Assembly: GCA_017305925.1 (NCBI GenBank)
Contig: JAFKJW010000050.1
Coordinates: forward strand, 1-53,032
Direction: 5' to 3'
Length of the DNA: 53,032 bases
From: Hyphomicrobiales bacterium
GTDB taxonomy: Bacteria > Pseudomonadota > Alphaproteobacteria > Rhizobiales > Rhizobiaceae
This document shows, one piece after another, positions 18,589 through 26,679 of this stretch. A program made the translations under genes and the position numbers. The notes beneath the pieces were generated by a model that saw only the letters and a program-made list of their open reading frames with translations, did not search any database and was not told the DNA's origin. The stretch's first letter is position 1. Every line of letters starts with the position of its first letter.

Positions 18589-19284
18589 ATGCCGAGCCAT
18601 ATCCTTGTCGCCGACGACGACCCCCATATTCGCGAGGTCATCTGCTTTGCCCTTGAGAAGGCGGGCCTGACCACCGAGGCGGCCGCCGATGGACCGGCAG
18701 CGCTGCGGCGCTTCGAGGACAGGGCCGCCGACCTGATCGTCCTCGATGTCGGCATGCCGGAGATGGACGGGCTGGAGGTCTGCCGGCGATTGCGGCACAC
18801 ATCCGACGTACCGATCCTGTTCCTCTCCGCGCGCGACGAGGAGATCGACCGGATTCTCGGGCTGGAGATGGGCGGCGATGACTATGTGACGAAGCCGTTC
18901 AGCCCGCGCGAACTGGTGGCCCGTGTCAACGTCATCCTGAAGCGCGCCCGTCCGTCGGCAGCGCAAGACGTGGAGCCGCAGCCTTTCGTCCATGGAGGCC
19001 TGACGCTTCGTCCCGCGGAGCGATCGGCCTGCTTCGGCGGCCGCCGGGTCAGCCTCACGGCGATCGAGTTCGCCATCGTCAGGAGCCTGATCGCGAGGCC
19101 GGCCCATGTGATGACCCGCAGCCAGCTCATCGACGGCAGCCACGCCGCGAACATCCATGTGTCGGACCGGACGATCGACAGCCACATCCGCAACATCCGC
19201 GCCAAATTCGCCACGGCCGGTTGCGCGGACGTCGTCGAGACCGTCCATGGCGTTGGCTTCCGTATCGGACCATGCGGCGCATAG
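18589..19284 (+). CDS. OmpR-family response regulator
   Basis: 231 residues. Receiver domain 1-120 with acidic pocket D9-D10-D11, phosphoacceptor Asp53 (LIVLDVGMPEMDG), switch Ser in ILFLSARDEE and Lys in DDYVTKPFSPRELVARV. The C-terminal winged-helix DNA-binding domain (about 135-230) has ERSACFGGRRVSLTAIEFAIV and SDRTIDSHIRNIRAKF. The ATG is at 18589, 8 bp after the DUF4173 stop, and the 3' end overlaps the kinase start. It is phosphorylated by the adjacent kinase and acts on unknown promoters. Confidence 0.95.
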   Translation: MPSHILVADDDPHIREVICFALEKAGLTTEAAADGPAALRRFEDRAADLIVLDVGMPEMDGLEVCRRLRHTSDVPILFLSARDEEIDRILGLEMGGDDYVTKPFSPRELVARVNVILKRARPSAAQDVEPQPFVHGGLTLRPAERSACFGGRRVSLTAIEFAIVRSLIARPAHVMTRSQLIDGSHAANIHVSDRTIDSHIRNIRAKFATAGCADVVETVHGVGFRIGPCGA

Positions 19285-20285
19285 ACGACAAGTGGCGGCC
19301 CCCGGTCGGCCTTGTCGTGGCAGCCATTCTGCTGACGGTGATGGCGCTGCCTCTCGCCGGGCTGCTGTCGTCCCGGTTTTTCGAGAGCCAGCTTGCGGGC
19401 GGCGCCGGCCCGGGGCCTGTCTCGCGCAGCGCCGTCGCGGCGGCCGCCGTCGTTCTCGGCGCAACGCTCCTGATCGGCTTCGTGTTCGTGCGCGCCATCA
19501 CCCGTCCCATGCACGAGCTGATGGAGCGCACGACCCGTATCGCGGCGGGCGACGCTGCCGCCATCCGGCCGCTCGCCCATCACGGCACCCGGGAAATGGC
19601 GGAGCTGTCCGAGGCTTTCCTCGATATGGCGAGGAAGCTCCAGACGCGGTCGGATACGATCCGGACATTTGCGACGCATGTTTCCCACGAGCTGAAAACG
19701 CCGCTGACGGCCATCCAGGGCGCGGCCGAACTGCTGCGCGACGCGGGCGACGAGATGGATCCGGCCACAAGGGCGCGTTTCCAGGACAATATCGTTGCCG
19801 ATGCGGAAAGGCTCAATCGCCTGGTTCAGCGCCTGATCGAACTCGCGCGCGCCGAAAGCGCGGGCGTCACCGAGGAAACCACCTCTCTAAGGGAAACGCT
19901 GGGGCGATTGAAACCGCCCGGCGGCCTTGCCGTAAAGGTCACTGCCGGCACTGATGTGCGGTTCAGGATGTCGCCCGAAAACGGGGCAATCCTGCTCTCC
20001 AACCTCGCCGACAATTCAGCCCGGCATGGATCCAGCCGCTTCGAGCTGACCGCGAACCATCACGAGGGGACTGTGATGATCGTCGCATCGGACGATGGAA
20101 CAGGCATCCCGCCGGACGATCGCGACCGCATCTTCGCTCCCTTCTTTACAACAAGGCGGGACAGCGGCGGGACCGGCCTGGGGCTCGGCATCGTGGCGGC
20201 GCTCCTGAAGGCTCACCAAGGCACGATCCGCCTTGCCGGCGCGGAGCGGGGCGCGACGTTCGTGATCGAGATTCCATCGGCATAG
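19272..20285 (+). CDS. Sensor histidine kinase
   Basis: 337 residues from the ATG at 19272, which overlaps the regulator by 13 bp. Two membrane helices (about 12-33 and 53-73) enclose only a ~20-residue periplasmic loop, so sensing may occur in the membrane or through a partner such as the DUF4173 protein. A HAMP domain follows (ITRPMHELMERTTRIAAGD). The dimerisation domain has phospho-His139 in HVSHELKTPLTAIQGAAELL. The ATP-binding domain shows the N box (LADNSARHG), G1 (DDGTGIP) and G2 (GGTGLGLGI). All core motifs are intact. Confidence 0.94.
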   Translation: MRRIDDKWRPPVGLVVAAILLTVMALPLAGLLSSRFFESQLAGGAGPGPVSRSAVAAAAVVLGATLLIGFVFVRAITRPMHELMERTTRIAAGDAAAIRPLAHHGTREMAELSEAFLDMARKLQTRSDTIRTFATHVSHELKTPLTAIQGAAELLRDAGDEMDPATRARFQDNIVADAERLNRLVQRLIELARAESAGVTEETTSLRETLGRLKPPGGLAVKVTAGTDVRFRMSPENGAILLSNLADNSARHGSSRFELTANHHEGTVMIVASDDGTGIPPDDRDRIFAPFFTTRRDSGGTGLGLGIVAALLKAHQGTIRLAGAERGATFVIEIPSA

Positions 20286-20354
20286 CCGCATCACAAAAAT
20301 CGCGGATGCCGGAGCGGCCATACCGCGGCGGTCGCAAAGACCGGTTTGGTCCGG

Positions 20355-21576
20355 TCAGGCGCGGGCGCCCCTGTCGTTCATCTCGTCGAGGCGGTCTTGC
20401 AGCATGCTCCAGGGAAGCAGGACATTCGGCGCATGTCTGACGATGGCGTGGAACGGGATCGTCCCGGGCGCAGCATGGGGAATGGGCAGCGCCGCCGCGT
20501 CGGCACCGGCGGCCCAGTCCGCGACAACGGCGCCCATGGCGGTCGTCATGGCGATGCCGCGTGCGTTGCAGGCGAAGCCGGCGATCATGCCCGGGCCGAG
20601 CTCGACCAGATGCGGCAGGAAATCCGGCGCCACCGCTGCTATGCCCGACCAGGCATATTCGATGGGAGGGAGGCCGGGCAGGCCGAGTTTCTCGGCCATG
20701 CGGCGGTGGATCGCCTTCGGCACCCGCTCCGCGGCGCCCGGACCGAAAACATGCATGCCCGGGCAGCAGCCGCCGGCGGACGGCGGCAGGCAGCGGGCGC
20801 GTGGCGATCTGGAAGACGCGCAAGGGCACATAGGTACGCGTGAGTTGCGGGACGAGCGGGCCGCCATAGGCGTTGGTGGCCATGAATACCTTGCCCGCGC
20901 GCAGGCTGCCGCCGGCCGTCGAAAGCCGCCAGCCTTTTCCGTCGCGAACGATTGCCGTCACGCGGCTGCGCTCGAAGACGCGGGCGCCGGCGGCCTCCGC
21001 CGCGTCGGCCAGCCCCCGCGCATATTCGACGGGGTTGAGCACGCCGCCGGAGCGGTCCGTCCAGCCGCCGGCATAGCCCTTCGCGCCGGTCAGGGCTTCC
21101 ACCTCGTCGCGGTCGAGCACGGCGACGGGGCGGCCACGGTCCTTCCATTGCGCGGCACGCGCCTTCACCCTGGCAAAGGCGGCGGAGGTCGGGGCTGGCT
21201 GGATCCAGCCGCTCTGGTCGGCCGCGCAGTCGATGCCGTGCCTCCCGATCAGCGCGAAGACGAGGTCGCCGCTCCCGGCGGCAAACGCAATAAGCCGCTC
21301 CCCGCGCTCCCGCCCGAGCGCGGCCACGATGTCGCCGGGGTCCTTCTTGGCGAAGTTCGGCACGACGAAGCCGGCATTGCGGCCGGTCGCGCCCCACGCG
21401 ACGGCCTCGGCCTCAAGCACCACGACCTTCAGCCCCTTGCCGACCGCATGCAGCGCCGTCGACAGGCCGGAAAACCCACCGCCGACAATGGCGAGATCCG
21501 CATCGGCATCGCCTTGCAGCGACGGACGGTCGCGACGGTTGCGGCTCACCGCATGCCAGAGCGAGACGTCGTTCAT
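20355..21576 (-). pseudogene. FAD-dependent oxidoreductase (DAO family), frameshifted
   Basis: The start (ATG at 21576) and residues 1 to about 271 read as a DAO/glycine-oxidase-like flavoprotein, with an ADLAIVGGGFSGLSTALHA dinucleotide motif and GATGRNAGFVVPNFAKKDPG. Near 20755-20763 the reading leaves this frame. The rest of the family fold continues in another frame to 20355 (GMHVFGPGAAERVPKAIHRR, then FACNARGIAMTTAMGAV). The joined length is about 407 residues, roughly 20-30 short of relatives, so an out-of-frame deletion is likelier than a single-base error. The gene overlaps livM and probably oxidised the imported amine or amino acid. If the assembly is right, it is inactive. Confidence 0.8.
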
Positions 21577-22544
21577 GGGGTTTCGAGCGGCTTGCGTGCC
21601 TTGAGCCCAAGGCGGCGCCGGAAGGGTCGGTCGCCGAACAGGCCGCTCGGCCTGAACAGCAGGATGAGGCACAGCATCACGCCGATGGCGACGATCTGCA
21701 GCGAAGCCGCACGCGCCTGCTGCTCCGGCGGAAAGAACGCGGCGGTCGCAGCACCCGAGCCGGCCCAGATCGCCCACACCAGCACCGCGCCGACCACCGC
21801 GCCGAGATTGCTGCCCGAGCCGCCGACGATCAGCATCACCCAGATCTGGAAGGTCAGCATCGGCGCGTAATTGTCGGGAGCGATGAAGCCGATGAAATGC
21901 GCCTGCACCGCGCCGGCCAGCCCCATCAGCGCGCCGCCTACGGCAAAAGCCTGTATGCGATAGAAGCGGGCGCTCTTGCCGAGCGACACGGCGGCGCGCT
22001 CGTCTTCGCGCAGCGCCTTCAGCACCCGCCCCCACGGGCTGCGCGACAGATGCTCCAGCGCCAGCCAGGCGACCAGCGTCACCGCCGCGACGACGGCGAG
22101 ATTGGAAAGGTTGAAGGCCAGCGGGTTTTCCGCCAGCCCGGCGAAGGGGCGCGGGATGAAGCCGATGCCGAAGGCGCCGCCCGTCAGCGACTGGGCGTTC
22201 AGCGCCACGAGCTGGACGACCACCGCCACGCCGAAGGTGGTGATCGCCAGATAGTCCGAGCGCAGGCGCAGCGTGGCGAATCCGGTGACGGCCGCGGCGA
22301 GGCTGGAGGCCGCCATGGCGACGGCCCAGCCGATCAGGATCGGCAGGTCGAAACCCCCGAAGCGTGCCGGATCGTCCGGCGTCGTCAAGAGCGCCGACAC
22401 ATAGGCGCCGATGGCCACGAAGCCGGCCACGCCGACGTTGAAGAGGCCCGTCAGGCCCCATTGCAGGTTGAGCCCCAAGGTGATGAGGGCGAAGATCAGC
22501 GCATTGATGAGGAAGAACGCGCCGTAGCCGATCAGGTCGATCAT
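21573..22544 (-). CDS. livM: Branched-chain amino-acid-type ABC permease LivM
   Basis: 323 residues from the ATG at 22544, which overlaps the livH stop. About nine membrane segments, with the family-typical stretches LNLQWGLTGLFNVGVAGFVA and VTGFATLRLRSDYLAITTFG, the EAA-like cytoplasmic loop SPWGRVLKALREDERAAVSLGK, and the C-terminal FQIWVMLIVGGSGSNLGAVVG. It forms the inner-membrane channel with LivH. The substrate is unlikely to be just leucine or valine: the locus carries a proline-racemase-family gene and a flavin oxidase. Confidence 0.93.
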   Translation of the reverse strand: MIDLIGYGAFFLINALIFALITLGLNLQWGLTGLFNVGVAGFVAIGAYVSALLTTPDDPARFGGFDLPILIGWAVAMAASSLAAAVTGFATLRLRSDYLAITTFGVAVVVQLVALNAQSLTGGAFGIGFIPRPFAGLAENPLAFNLSNLAVVAAVTLVAWLALEHLSRSPWGRVLKALREDERAAVSLGKSARFYRIQAFAVGGALMGLAGAVQAHFIGFIAPDNYAPMLTFQIWVMLIVGGSGSNLGAVVGAVLVWAIWAGSGAATAAFFPPEQQARAASLQIVAIGVMLCLILLFRPSGLFGDRPFRRRLGLKARKPLETP

Positions 22545-23449
22545 CGTTCCTTCACTCCGAAAAGGCCGATCGGCCGCACCAGCAGCACCGCCATCAGGAT
22601 GACGAAGGAGACGGCAGCGCGCCACTCGGCACCAACGAACTGCACCGCCGCCGCCTCGGCGAGGCCGATGATGAGTCCGCCCAGCACAGCGCCCGGCACG
22701 GAGCCGATGCCGCCCAGGATCGCCGCCGCGAACATCGGCAGGAGCATGTCGAAGCCCATCAGCGGCCTGATCTGCACGAGGATGCCGACCATCACGCCGG
22801 CCACGCAGGCGAGCGCCCCGCCGAGCAGCCAGGTGGCCCGCACCACGCGCGCCACGTCGATGCCGACGACGCGGGCGAGCGCCGGGTTCTGGCTCACCGC
22901 CTGCATGGAGCGGCCGGTCCGTGTGCGCGTCATCATCAAATGCGTGGCGGCCACCAGGACGGCCGTCAGCACCAAGAGCGCGATCTGGTCCGGCGTGACG
23001 CGGATGCCGAAGCCGACGGGCATGGCGATCTGGATCGCCCGCGAGAAATAGGCGGGACGCGAGGTGAAGATGAACTCCAGCAGGCTGCGCAGCGCCATGG
23101 AAGCGCCGAAGCTCGCCATCACGACGATGATGGACTGGCCCCTCGACCTCAGCCGCGAGAACAGCACGGCGTCGAGCGCCAGCGCCATCAGGCCGGTAAG
23201 GACGCATCCCACGATCAGCGCGACGATCAGCGGCCAGCCGAAGGAAAGCGCCCCGATCGGCGCGACCTTGCCGACCATCGCGCCGATGGCCCCCACCACG
23301 GCCAGCGTCGCATAGGTGCCCCAGGCCATGAAGTCGCCATGCGCGAAGTTGGCGAAGCGCAGGATCGAGTAGGTGAGCGTCACGCCGATGGCGCCCAGCC
23401 CGATCATCGAGCCGGTCAGCAGGCCGTCGACGACGAATTGCAGGTTCAT
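22541..23449 (-). CDS. livH: Branched-chain amino-acid-type ABC permease LivH
   Basis: 302 residues from the ATG at 23449, with GGGAGG six bases upstream; the open frame to 23518 is not needed. Typical LivH segments: GSMIGLGAIGVTLTYSILRFA, FANFAHGDFMAWGTYATL, RTRTGRSMQAVSQNPALARVVG (cytoplasmic loop contacting the ATPases) and AAAILGGIGSVPGAVLGGLI. It overlaps livF on one side and livM on the other by 4 bp, so all four genes are translationally coupled. Confidence 0.94.
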   Translation of the reverse strand: MNLQFVVDGLLTGSMIGLGAIGVTLTYSILRFANFAHGDFMAWGTYATLAVVGAIGAMVGKVAPIGALSFGWPLIVALIVGCVLTGLMALALDAVLFSRLRSRGQSIIVVMASFGASMALRSLLEFIFTSRPAYFSRAIQIAMPVGFGIRVTPDQIALLVLTAVLVAATHLMMTRTRTGRSMQAVSQNPALARVVGIDVARVVRATWLLGGALACVAGVMVGILVQIRPLMGFDMLLPMFAAAILGGIGSVPGAVLGGLIIGLAEAAAVQFVGAEWRAAVSFVILMAVLLVRPIGLFGVKER

Positions 23450-24192
23450 GCCGCGCCTCCCTTCGGCGGCTGGGGCCGCTGGCCGAGATAGAGTTCGGCC
23501 ACGACCGGGTCGCTCCACAGATCCGAGGCCACACCCTCATGCGCGTCCTTGCCCTCGACCAGCACATAGGCGCGGTCGCCGATGGCGAGCGCCGCCCTGG
23601 CGTTCTGCTCCACCAGAAGAATGGTGAGGCCCGCCTTGCGGATGTCGGAAAGCATGGAGAACACCATCGCGACGAATTTCGGCGACAGGCCTGCCGAGGG
23701 CTCGTCCAGCACCAGAAGCTTCGGCTCGACGATCAGCGCGCGCGCCACGGCCAGCATCTGCCGCTGGCCGCCCGAAAGGTTGCCGGCGCCGGTGCGGCGG
23801 AAGGCCTTCAGATCCGGGAAGGTGTCATACATGCGCGCGATGCGGCGCGCGGCCTCCTTCGGCTCGAGGATGTCGCCCGCGGTCCTGAGATTATCCTCCA
23901 CGCTCATCAGCGGAAAAATGTTCTCCGTCTGCGGTACGAAGGCGAGCCCCATCCCGACCATGCGGTGGGCGGGCACGGCCGTGATGTCCTGCCCTTCCAG
24001 CAGGACCTGGCCGCCAGAGACCGGCACGAGGCCGGCGATCGCCTTGATGAAGCTCGACTTGCCGGCGCCGTTCGGTCCCAGCACGACGACGATCTCGCCG
24101 CGTTCGACGCGGATCGACGCGCCGCGCACGATCGGCACGCCCGGCTCGTAACCCGCCACGAGATCGCGCACCTGAAGGACCGGCCCGCTCAC
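23446..24192 (-). CDS. livF: Branched-chain amino-acid-type ABC ATPase LivF
   Basis: 248 residues. The start is a GTG at 24192 that overlaps the livG stop (GTGA), with GGAGG eleven bases upstream inside livG. Walker A GPNGAGKSS (about 42-50), VPQTENIFPLMSVEDNL, signature NLSGGQRQMLAVARAL, Walker B LLVLDEPSAGLSP and the switch His replaced by Gln in VEQNARAAL, as is normal for LivF. It pairs with LivG to drive the LivHM channel. Confidence 0.94.
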   Translation of the reverse strand: MSGPVLQVRDLVAGYEPGVPIVRGASIRVERGEIVVVLGPNGAGKSSFIKAIAGLVPVSGGQVLLEGQDITAVPAHRMVGMGLAFVPQTENIFPLMSVEDNLRTAGDILEPKEAARRIARMYDTFPDLKAFRRTGAGNLSGGQRQMLAVARALIVEPKLLVLDEPSAGLSPKFVAMVFSMLSDIRKAGLTILLVEQNARAALAIGDRAYVLVEGKDAHEGVASDLWSDPVVAELYLGQRPQPPKGGAA

Positions 24193-24980
24193 GCCGCACC
24201 TCCGAGATAGGCTTCGATGACGCGCGGGTCGCGCGCCACTTCCGCCGCGGTGCCCTCGCAGATGAGCTGGCCGCTCGCCATCACCAGCACGCGGTGGCAG
24301 AGCCGCGTCACCATGTCGATATTGTGCTCGATGAGCAGGAAGGTGACGCCGCGCGCGTTGATCTCGCGGATGCGGTCCATGATCACCTCCAGCAGCGTGG
24401 CGTTGACGCCCGCTGCCGGCTCGTCCAGCAGGATGATGGCCGGGTCGGCCATCATGACGCGCGCCCGTTCCAAGAGCTTGCGCTGGCCGCCGGACAGCAC
24501 GAGAGCCGGCTCGTGCGCGAGCCGCGACAGCGAAACGAGATCGAGCAGTTCCATCGCCTTTTTCCCGGCCGCCCTTTCCTCCGCGGCGACCCGGAACGGC
24601 CGCAGGAAATTGGCGAAAAGGCGCTCGCCGGTCTGCCCCTGCGCCGCCAGCATGACGTTCTCGACGAGGCTGAGATTGGCGAGCGGCCGCGGGATCTGGA
24701 AGGTACGCCCAAGCCCCCGGCCGATCCGGCGGTGCGCCGCCTCGCCCGAGACCGGGACGCCGTTGAGCATGATCTCGCCGCTGGTGGGCGCGATGCTGCC
24801 GGCAAGGAGATCGAACATCGTCGTCTTGCCGGCGCCGTTCGGGCCGATCAGGCCAAGGATCTCGCCGCGCCGGACCTCGAACGACACGTCGTTGACGGCG
24901 CGAAGGCCACCGAAATGGCGGGCGACGTGTCGCGCGATGAGCACGGAACTGGCGGGCGCTGGCCCGTCGGTCGAAGCCAA
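24189..24980 (-). CDS. livG: Branched-chain amino-acid-type ABC ATPase LivG
   Basis: 263 residues. The likely start is a TTG at 24980 with GGAGG eight bases upstream (MASTDGPAPASSVLIARHVA). Walker A GPNGAGKTT (about 44-52), LGRTFQIPRPLANLSLVENV, signature VLSGGQRKLLERARVMM, Walker B IILLDEPAAGVN and switch LLIEHNIDMV are present. It is the first gene of the minus-strand operon livG-F-H-M-oxidase and faces the GntR gene across a short regulatory gap. A rare start codon may limit its translation. Confidence 0.94.
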   Translation of the reverse strand: MASTDGPAPASSVLIARHVARHFGGLRAVNDVSFEVRRGEILGLIGPNGAGKTTMFDLLAGSIAPTSGEIMLNGVPVSGEAAHRRIGRGLGRTFQIPRPLANLSLVENVMLAAQGQTGERLFANFLRPFRVAAEERAAGKKAMELLDLVSLSRLAHEPALVLSGGQRKLLERARVMMADPAIILLDEPAAGVNATLLEVIMDRIREINARGVTFLLIEHNIDMVTRLCHRVLVMASGQLICEGTAAEVARDPRVIEAYLGGAA

Positions 24981-25028
24981 GTCGCAATTCCTCCCGGAAC
25001 GGTCTTTGCCGCGGCAGAATTTTGATTA

Positions 25029-25051
25029 GTGATCACGCTTGCGATGATCAC
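25029..25051. promoter_or_regulatory. Candidate GntR operator, paired TGATCAC sites
   Basis: Two copies of TGATCAC (25030-25036 and 25045-25051) lie 15 bp apart in the livG/GntR divergent region, the first inside the perfect palindrome GTGATCAC. The spacing places them about 1.5 helical turns apart. Position and symmetry suggest a control site for both operons, most simply for the adjacent GntR protein. Not matched to a known consensus. Confidence 0.45.
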
Positions 25052-25096
25052 AATATTGAGCATAGGGTATTTCGCAAGCGGAAAATGGGATGGAGA

Positions 25097-25834
25097 ATGC
25101 TCAAGGCCGCCGCAGAGAGCAACGAGGTTCTTACCGTCCGTCTCGCGCCCGTCGGCCGCGAAACGGTGCAGGACCGCGTCTACGCCGAGCTCAGGCGGGC
25201 GCTCATCGGCGGCCTGTTCGAGCCGGGTCAGATCCTCACCATCCGCAGCCTCGCCGACGCCCTGGCCACCAGCACCATGCCGGTGCGCGAGGCGATCAGC
25301 CGTCTGATCACCGAGAAGGCGCTTGAGGCGCTGCCGAACCGCTCGGCGCGCGTACCGCCGGTCACGCCCGAGCGCATGGACGATCTGCTGCGCGCCCGTA
25401 TCCTGATCGAGGGCGAGGCCATCGCGCTCGCCGCGGCGCGCATGACGCCACGCGCCATCGCTTCCATAGAGAACATCATCGCCGAGTGGGACGACGTGCG
25501 CGCGCTCAAGCACGAGAAGGACGTCGACCGGGAAGTCACGCTGAACCAGAGCTTCCATTTCGAAATCTACCACGCCTGCGGCTCGGCCGTGCTGATGCCG
25601 GTGATCGAGAGCCTTTGGCTGCAATCCGGCCCCTGCATCCGGGTGGCCATCTATGCCTTTTCCGAGGCCGGCGAGGTCGATACGGCCAATTATCACCGCG
25701 CCATCGCCGCCGCCCTGACGGCAGGCGACGGCGACGCTGCGCGGGAGGCGCTCGTGGCCGACATCAGCCGCCCCTTCGCCTATTTGCGCAGCAAACTGCG
25801 AGCGGAAGCCGCGAGACGGAAAGACCGGTCATGA
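25097..25834 (+). CDS. GntR-family regulator, FCD subfamily
   Basis: 245 residues from the ATG at 25097 (MLKAAAESNEV); an in-frame ATG at 25085 is an alternative, and the more upstream codon at 25022 would run through the paired TGATCAC sites. Winged helix-turn-helix: QDRVYAELRRALIGGLFEPGQ, then LADALATSTMPVREAISRLI. FCD ligand-binding domain about 100-230 (LLRARILIEGEAIALAAARM, NQSFHFEIYHAC, NYHRAIAAAL) with the usual metal-binding pattern. It is the first gene of the plus-strand catabolic operon and is divergent to livG, so it most likely controls both in response to the substrate. Confidence 0.93.
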   Translation: MLKAAAESNEVLTVRLAPVGRETVQDRVYAELRRALIGGLFEPGQILTIRSLADALATSTMPVREAISRLITEKALEALPNRSARVPPVTPERMDDLLRARILIEGEAIALAAARMTPRAIASIENIIAEWDDVRALKHEKDVDREVTLNQSFHFEIYHACGSAVLMPVIESLWLQSGPCIRVAIYAFSEAGEVDTANYHRAIAAALTAGDGDAAREALVADISRPFAYLRSKLRAEAARRKDRS

Positions 25835-26325
25835 GACAACGCGCCATCGCCATCACCGAACCGAAATCCGGCCTGTCCGTGGTGGCGCCGCTGCTGGGAG
25901 ACAAGGCGCCGCAGAACGCCGCCTTCCTGTGGGACTATCTCGGCGAGCCGCGCACCGTCGGCGGCATCCATGCCATGTGGACGGGGCCGGAAATCTCCTG
26001 CCCCATCCCTGCCGCCCATCTGCACGGCGCCGCCTATGCCATGCCGCTGCCGCCGGAAAACGCCACGCTCCACCCCCAGCCCGGCGACATCGTGCTCTCC
26101 TATGTGCCGCCGCGCATGTGGGGCGGCAGTCCTGACCCGGTCTTCGACATCGGCATCTTCTACGGCCCCGGCGCGCGGATGTTCTTCCCGATCGGCTGGC
26201 TGGCCGGCTCGGTGGTGGCGCAGGTGCGGCCGGCCGAGCGCGAGGCGCTGGCCGCCGCCTGCGCCGCGATCCGCCGCGGGGGCGCCTGCGAGGTCGGCTT
26301 CGCGCGGACGGAGATCCGGCCGTGA
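25831..26325 (+). CDS. DUF3830 family protein (cyclophilin-like fold)
   Basis: 164 residues, start overlapping the GntR stop (ATGA). Similar to DUF3830, a small cyclophilin-like family: the pattern DKAPQNAAFLWDYL, a central HAMWTGPEISCPIP, the LHPQPGDIVLSY segment and IFYGPGARMFFP are recognisable. Catalytic function is not established; genes of this family are often found beside amino acid or amide catabolic genes. Here it begins a tightly packed run with TIGR04076, aldo/keto reductase and NTF2-like genes, so a metabolic role is more likely than protein folding. Confidence 0.75.
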   Translation: MRQRAIAITEPKSGLSVVAPLLGDKAPQNAAFLWDYLGEPRTVGGIHAMWTGPEISCPIPAAHLHGAAYAMPLPPENATLHPQPGDIVLSYVPPRMWGGSPDPVFDIGIFYGPGARMFFPIGWLAGSVVAQVRPAEREALAAACAAIRRGGACEVGFARTEIRP

Positions 26326-26678
26326 CCGATCTACAGGACGACAGCTTCGATCTCTACGACCTGCGCGTCGAGGCGATCGTCCCCGCGGGCGCGCCGGTCT
26401 ATTGCGGCGCGCGGAGCGGCGACCATTTCGAGCTGCGCGGCGAGATGCTGACGCTGCCGCCCGGCCAGGGCTTCTCCATCTATTCCATCGCCGCGGTGCT
26501 GCCGCTGCTGGCCGCCAAGCAGAGGACGACGCATCCGAACGACTGGATGACCTCGGATGCCGAGATCGCCTGTCCGGACCCGAACTGCGCCAGCCGGCTA
26601 AGGATCGTGCGGCTGGGAAAACGCCGCTTCAGCCACGCGCAGACGACCGCGGTGCCGCTGCCGAAGGAAGGCGGATGA
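26322..26678 (+). CDS. TIGR04076 family protein
   Basis: 118 residues from a GTG at 26322 that overlaps the DUF3830 stop. The sequence fits TIGR04076: YDLRVEAIV, GDHFELRGEMLTLPPGQGF, LPLLAAKQRTTHPNDWM, and two Cys in IACPDPNC that could bind a metal. Function is unknown. The family is often next to aldo/keto reductases, as it is here, so it may be a partner of that enzyme. Confidence 0.82.
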   Translation: MTDLQDDSFDLYDLRVEAIVPAGAPVYCGARSGDHFELRGEMLTLPPGQGFSIYSIAAVLPLLAAKQRTTHPNDWMTSDAEIACPDPNCASRLRIVRLGKRRFSHAQTTAVPLPKEGG

Positions 26679-26679
26679 C

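Noticed and set aside
20339-20356. GACCGG/CCGGTC hairpin between the kinase gene and the broken oxidase
   Set aside because: Only a 6-bp stem with no T-run, and it reaches into the oxidase stop region; too weak to call a terminator.
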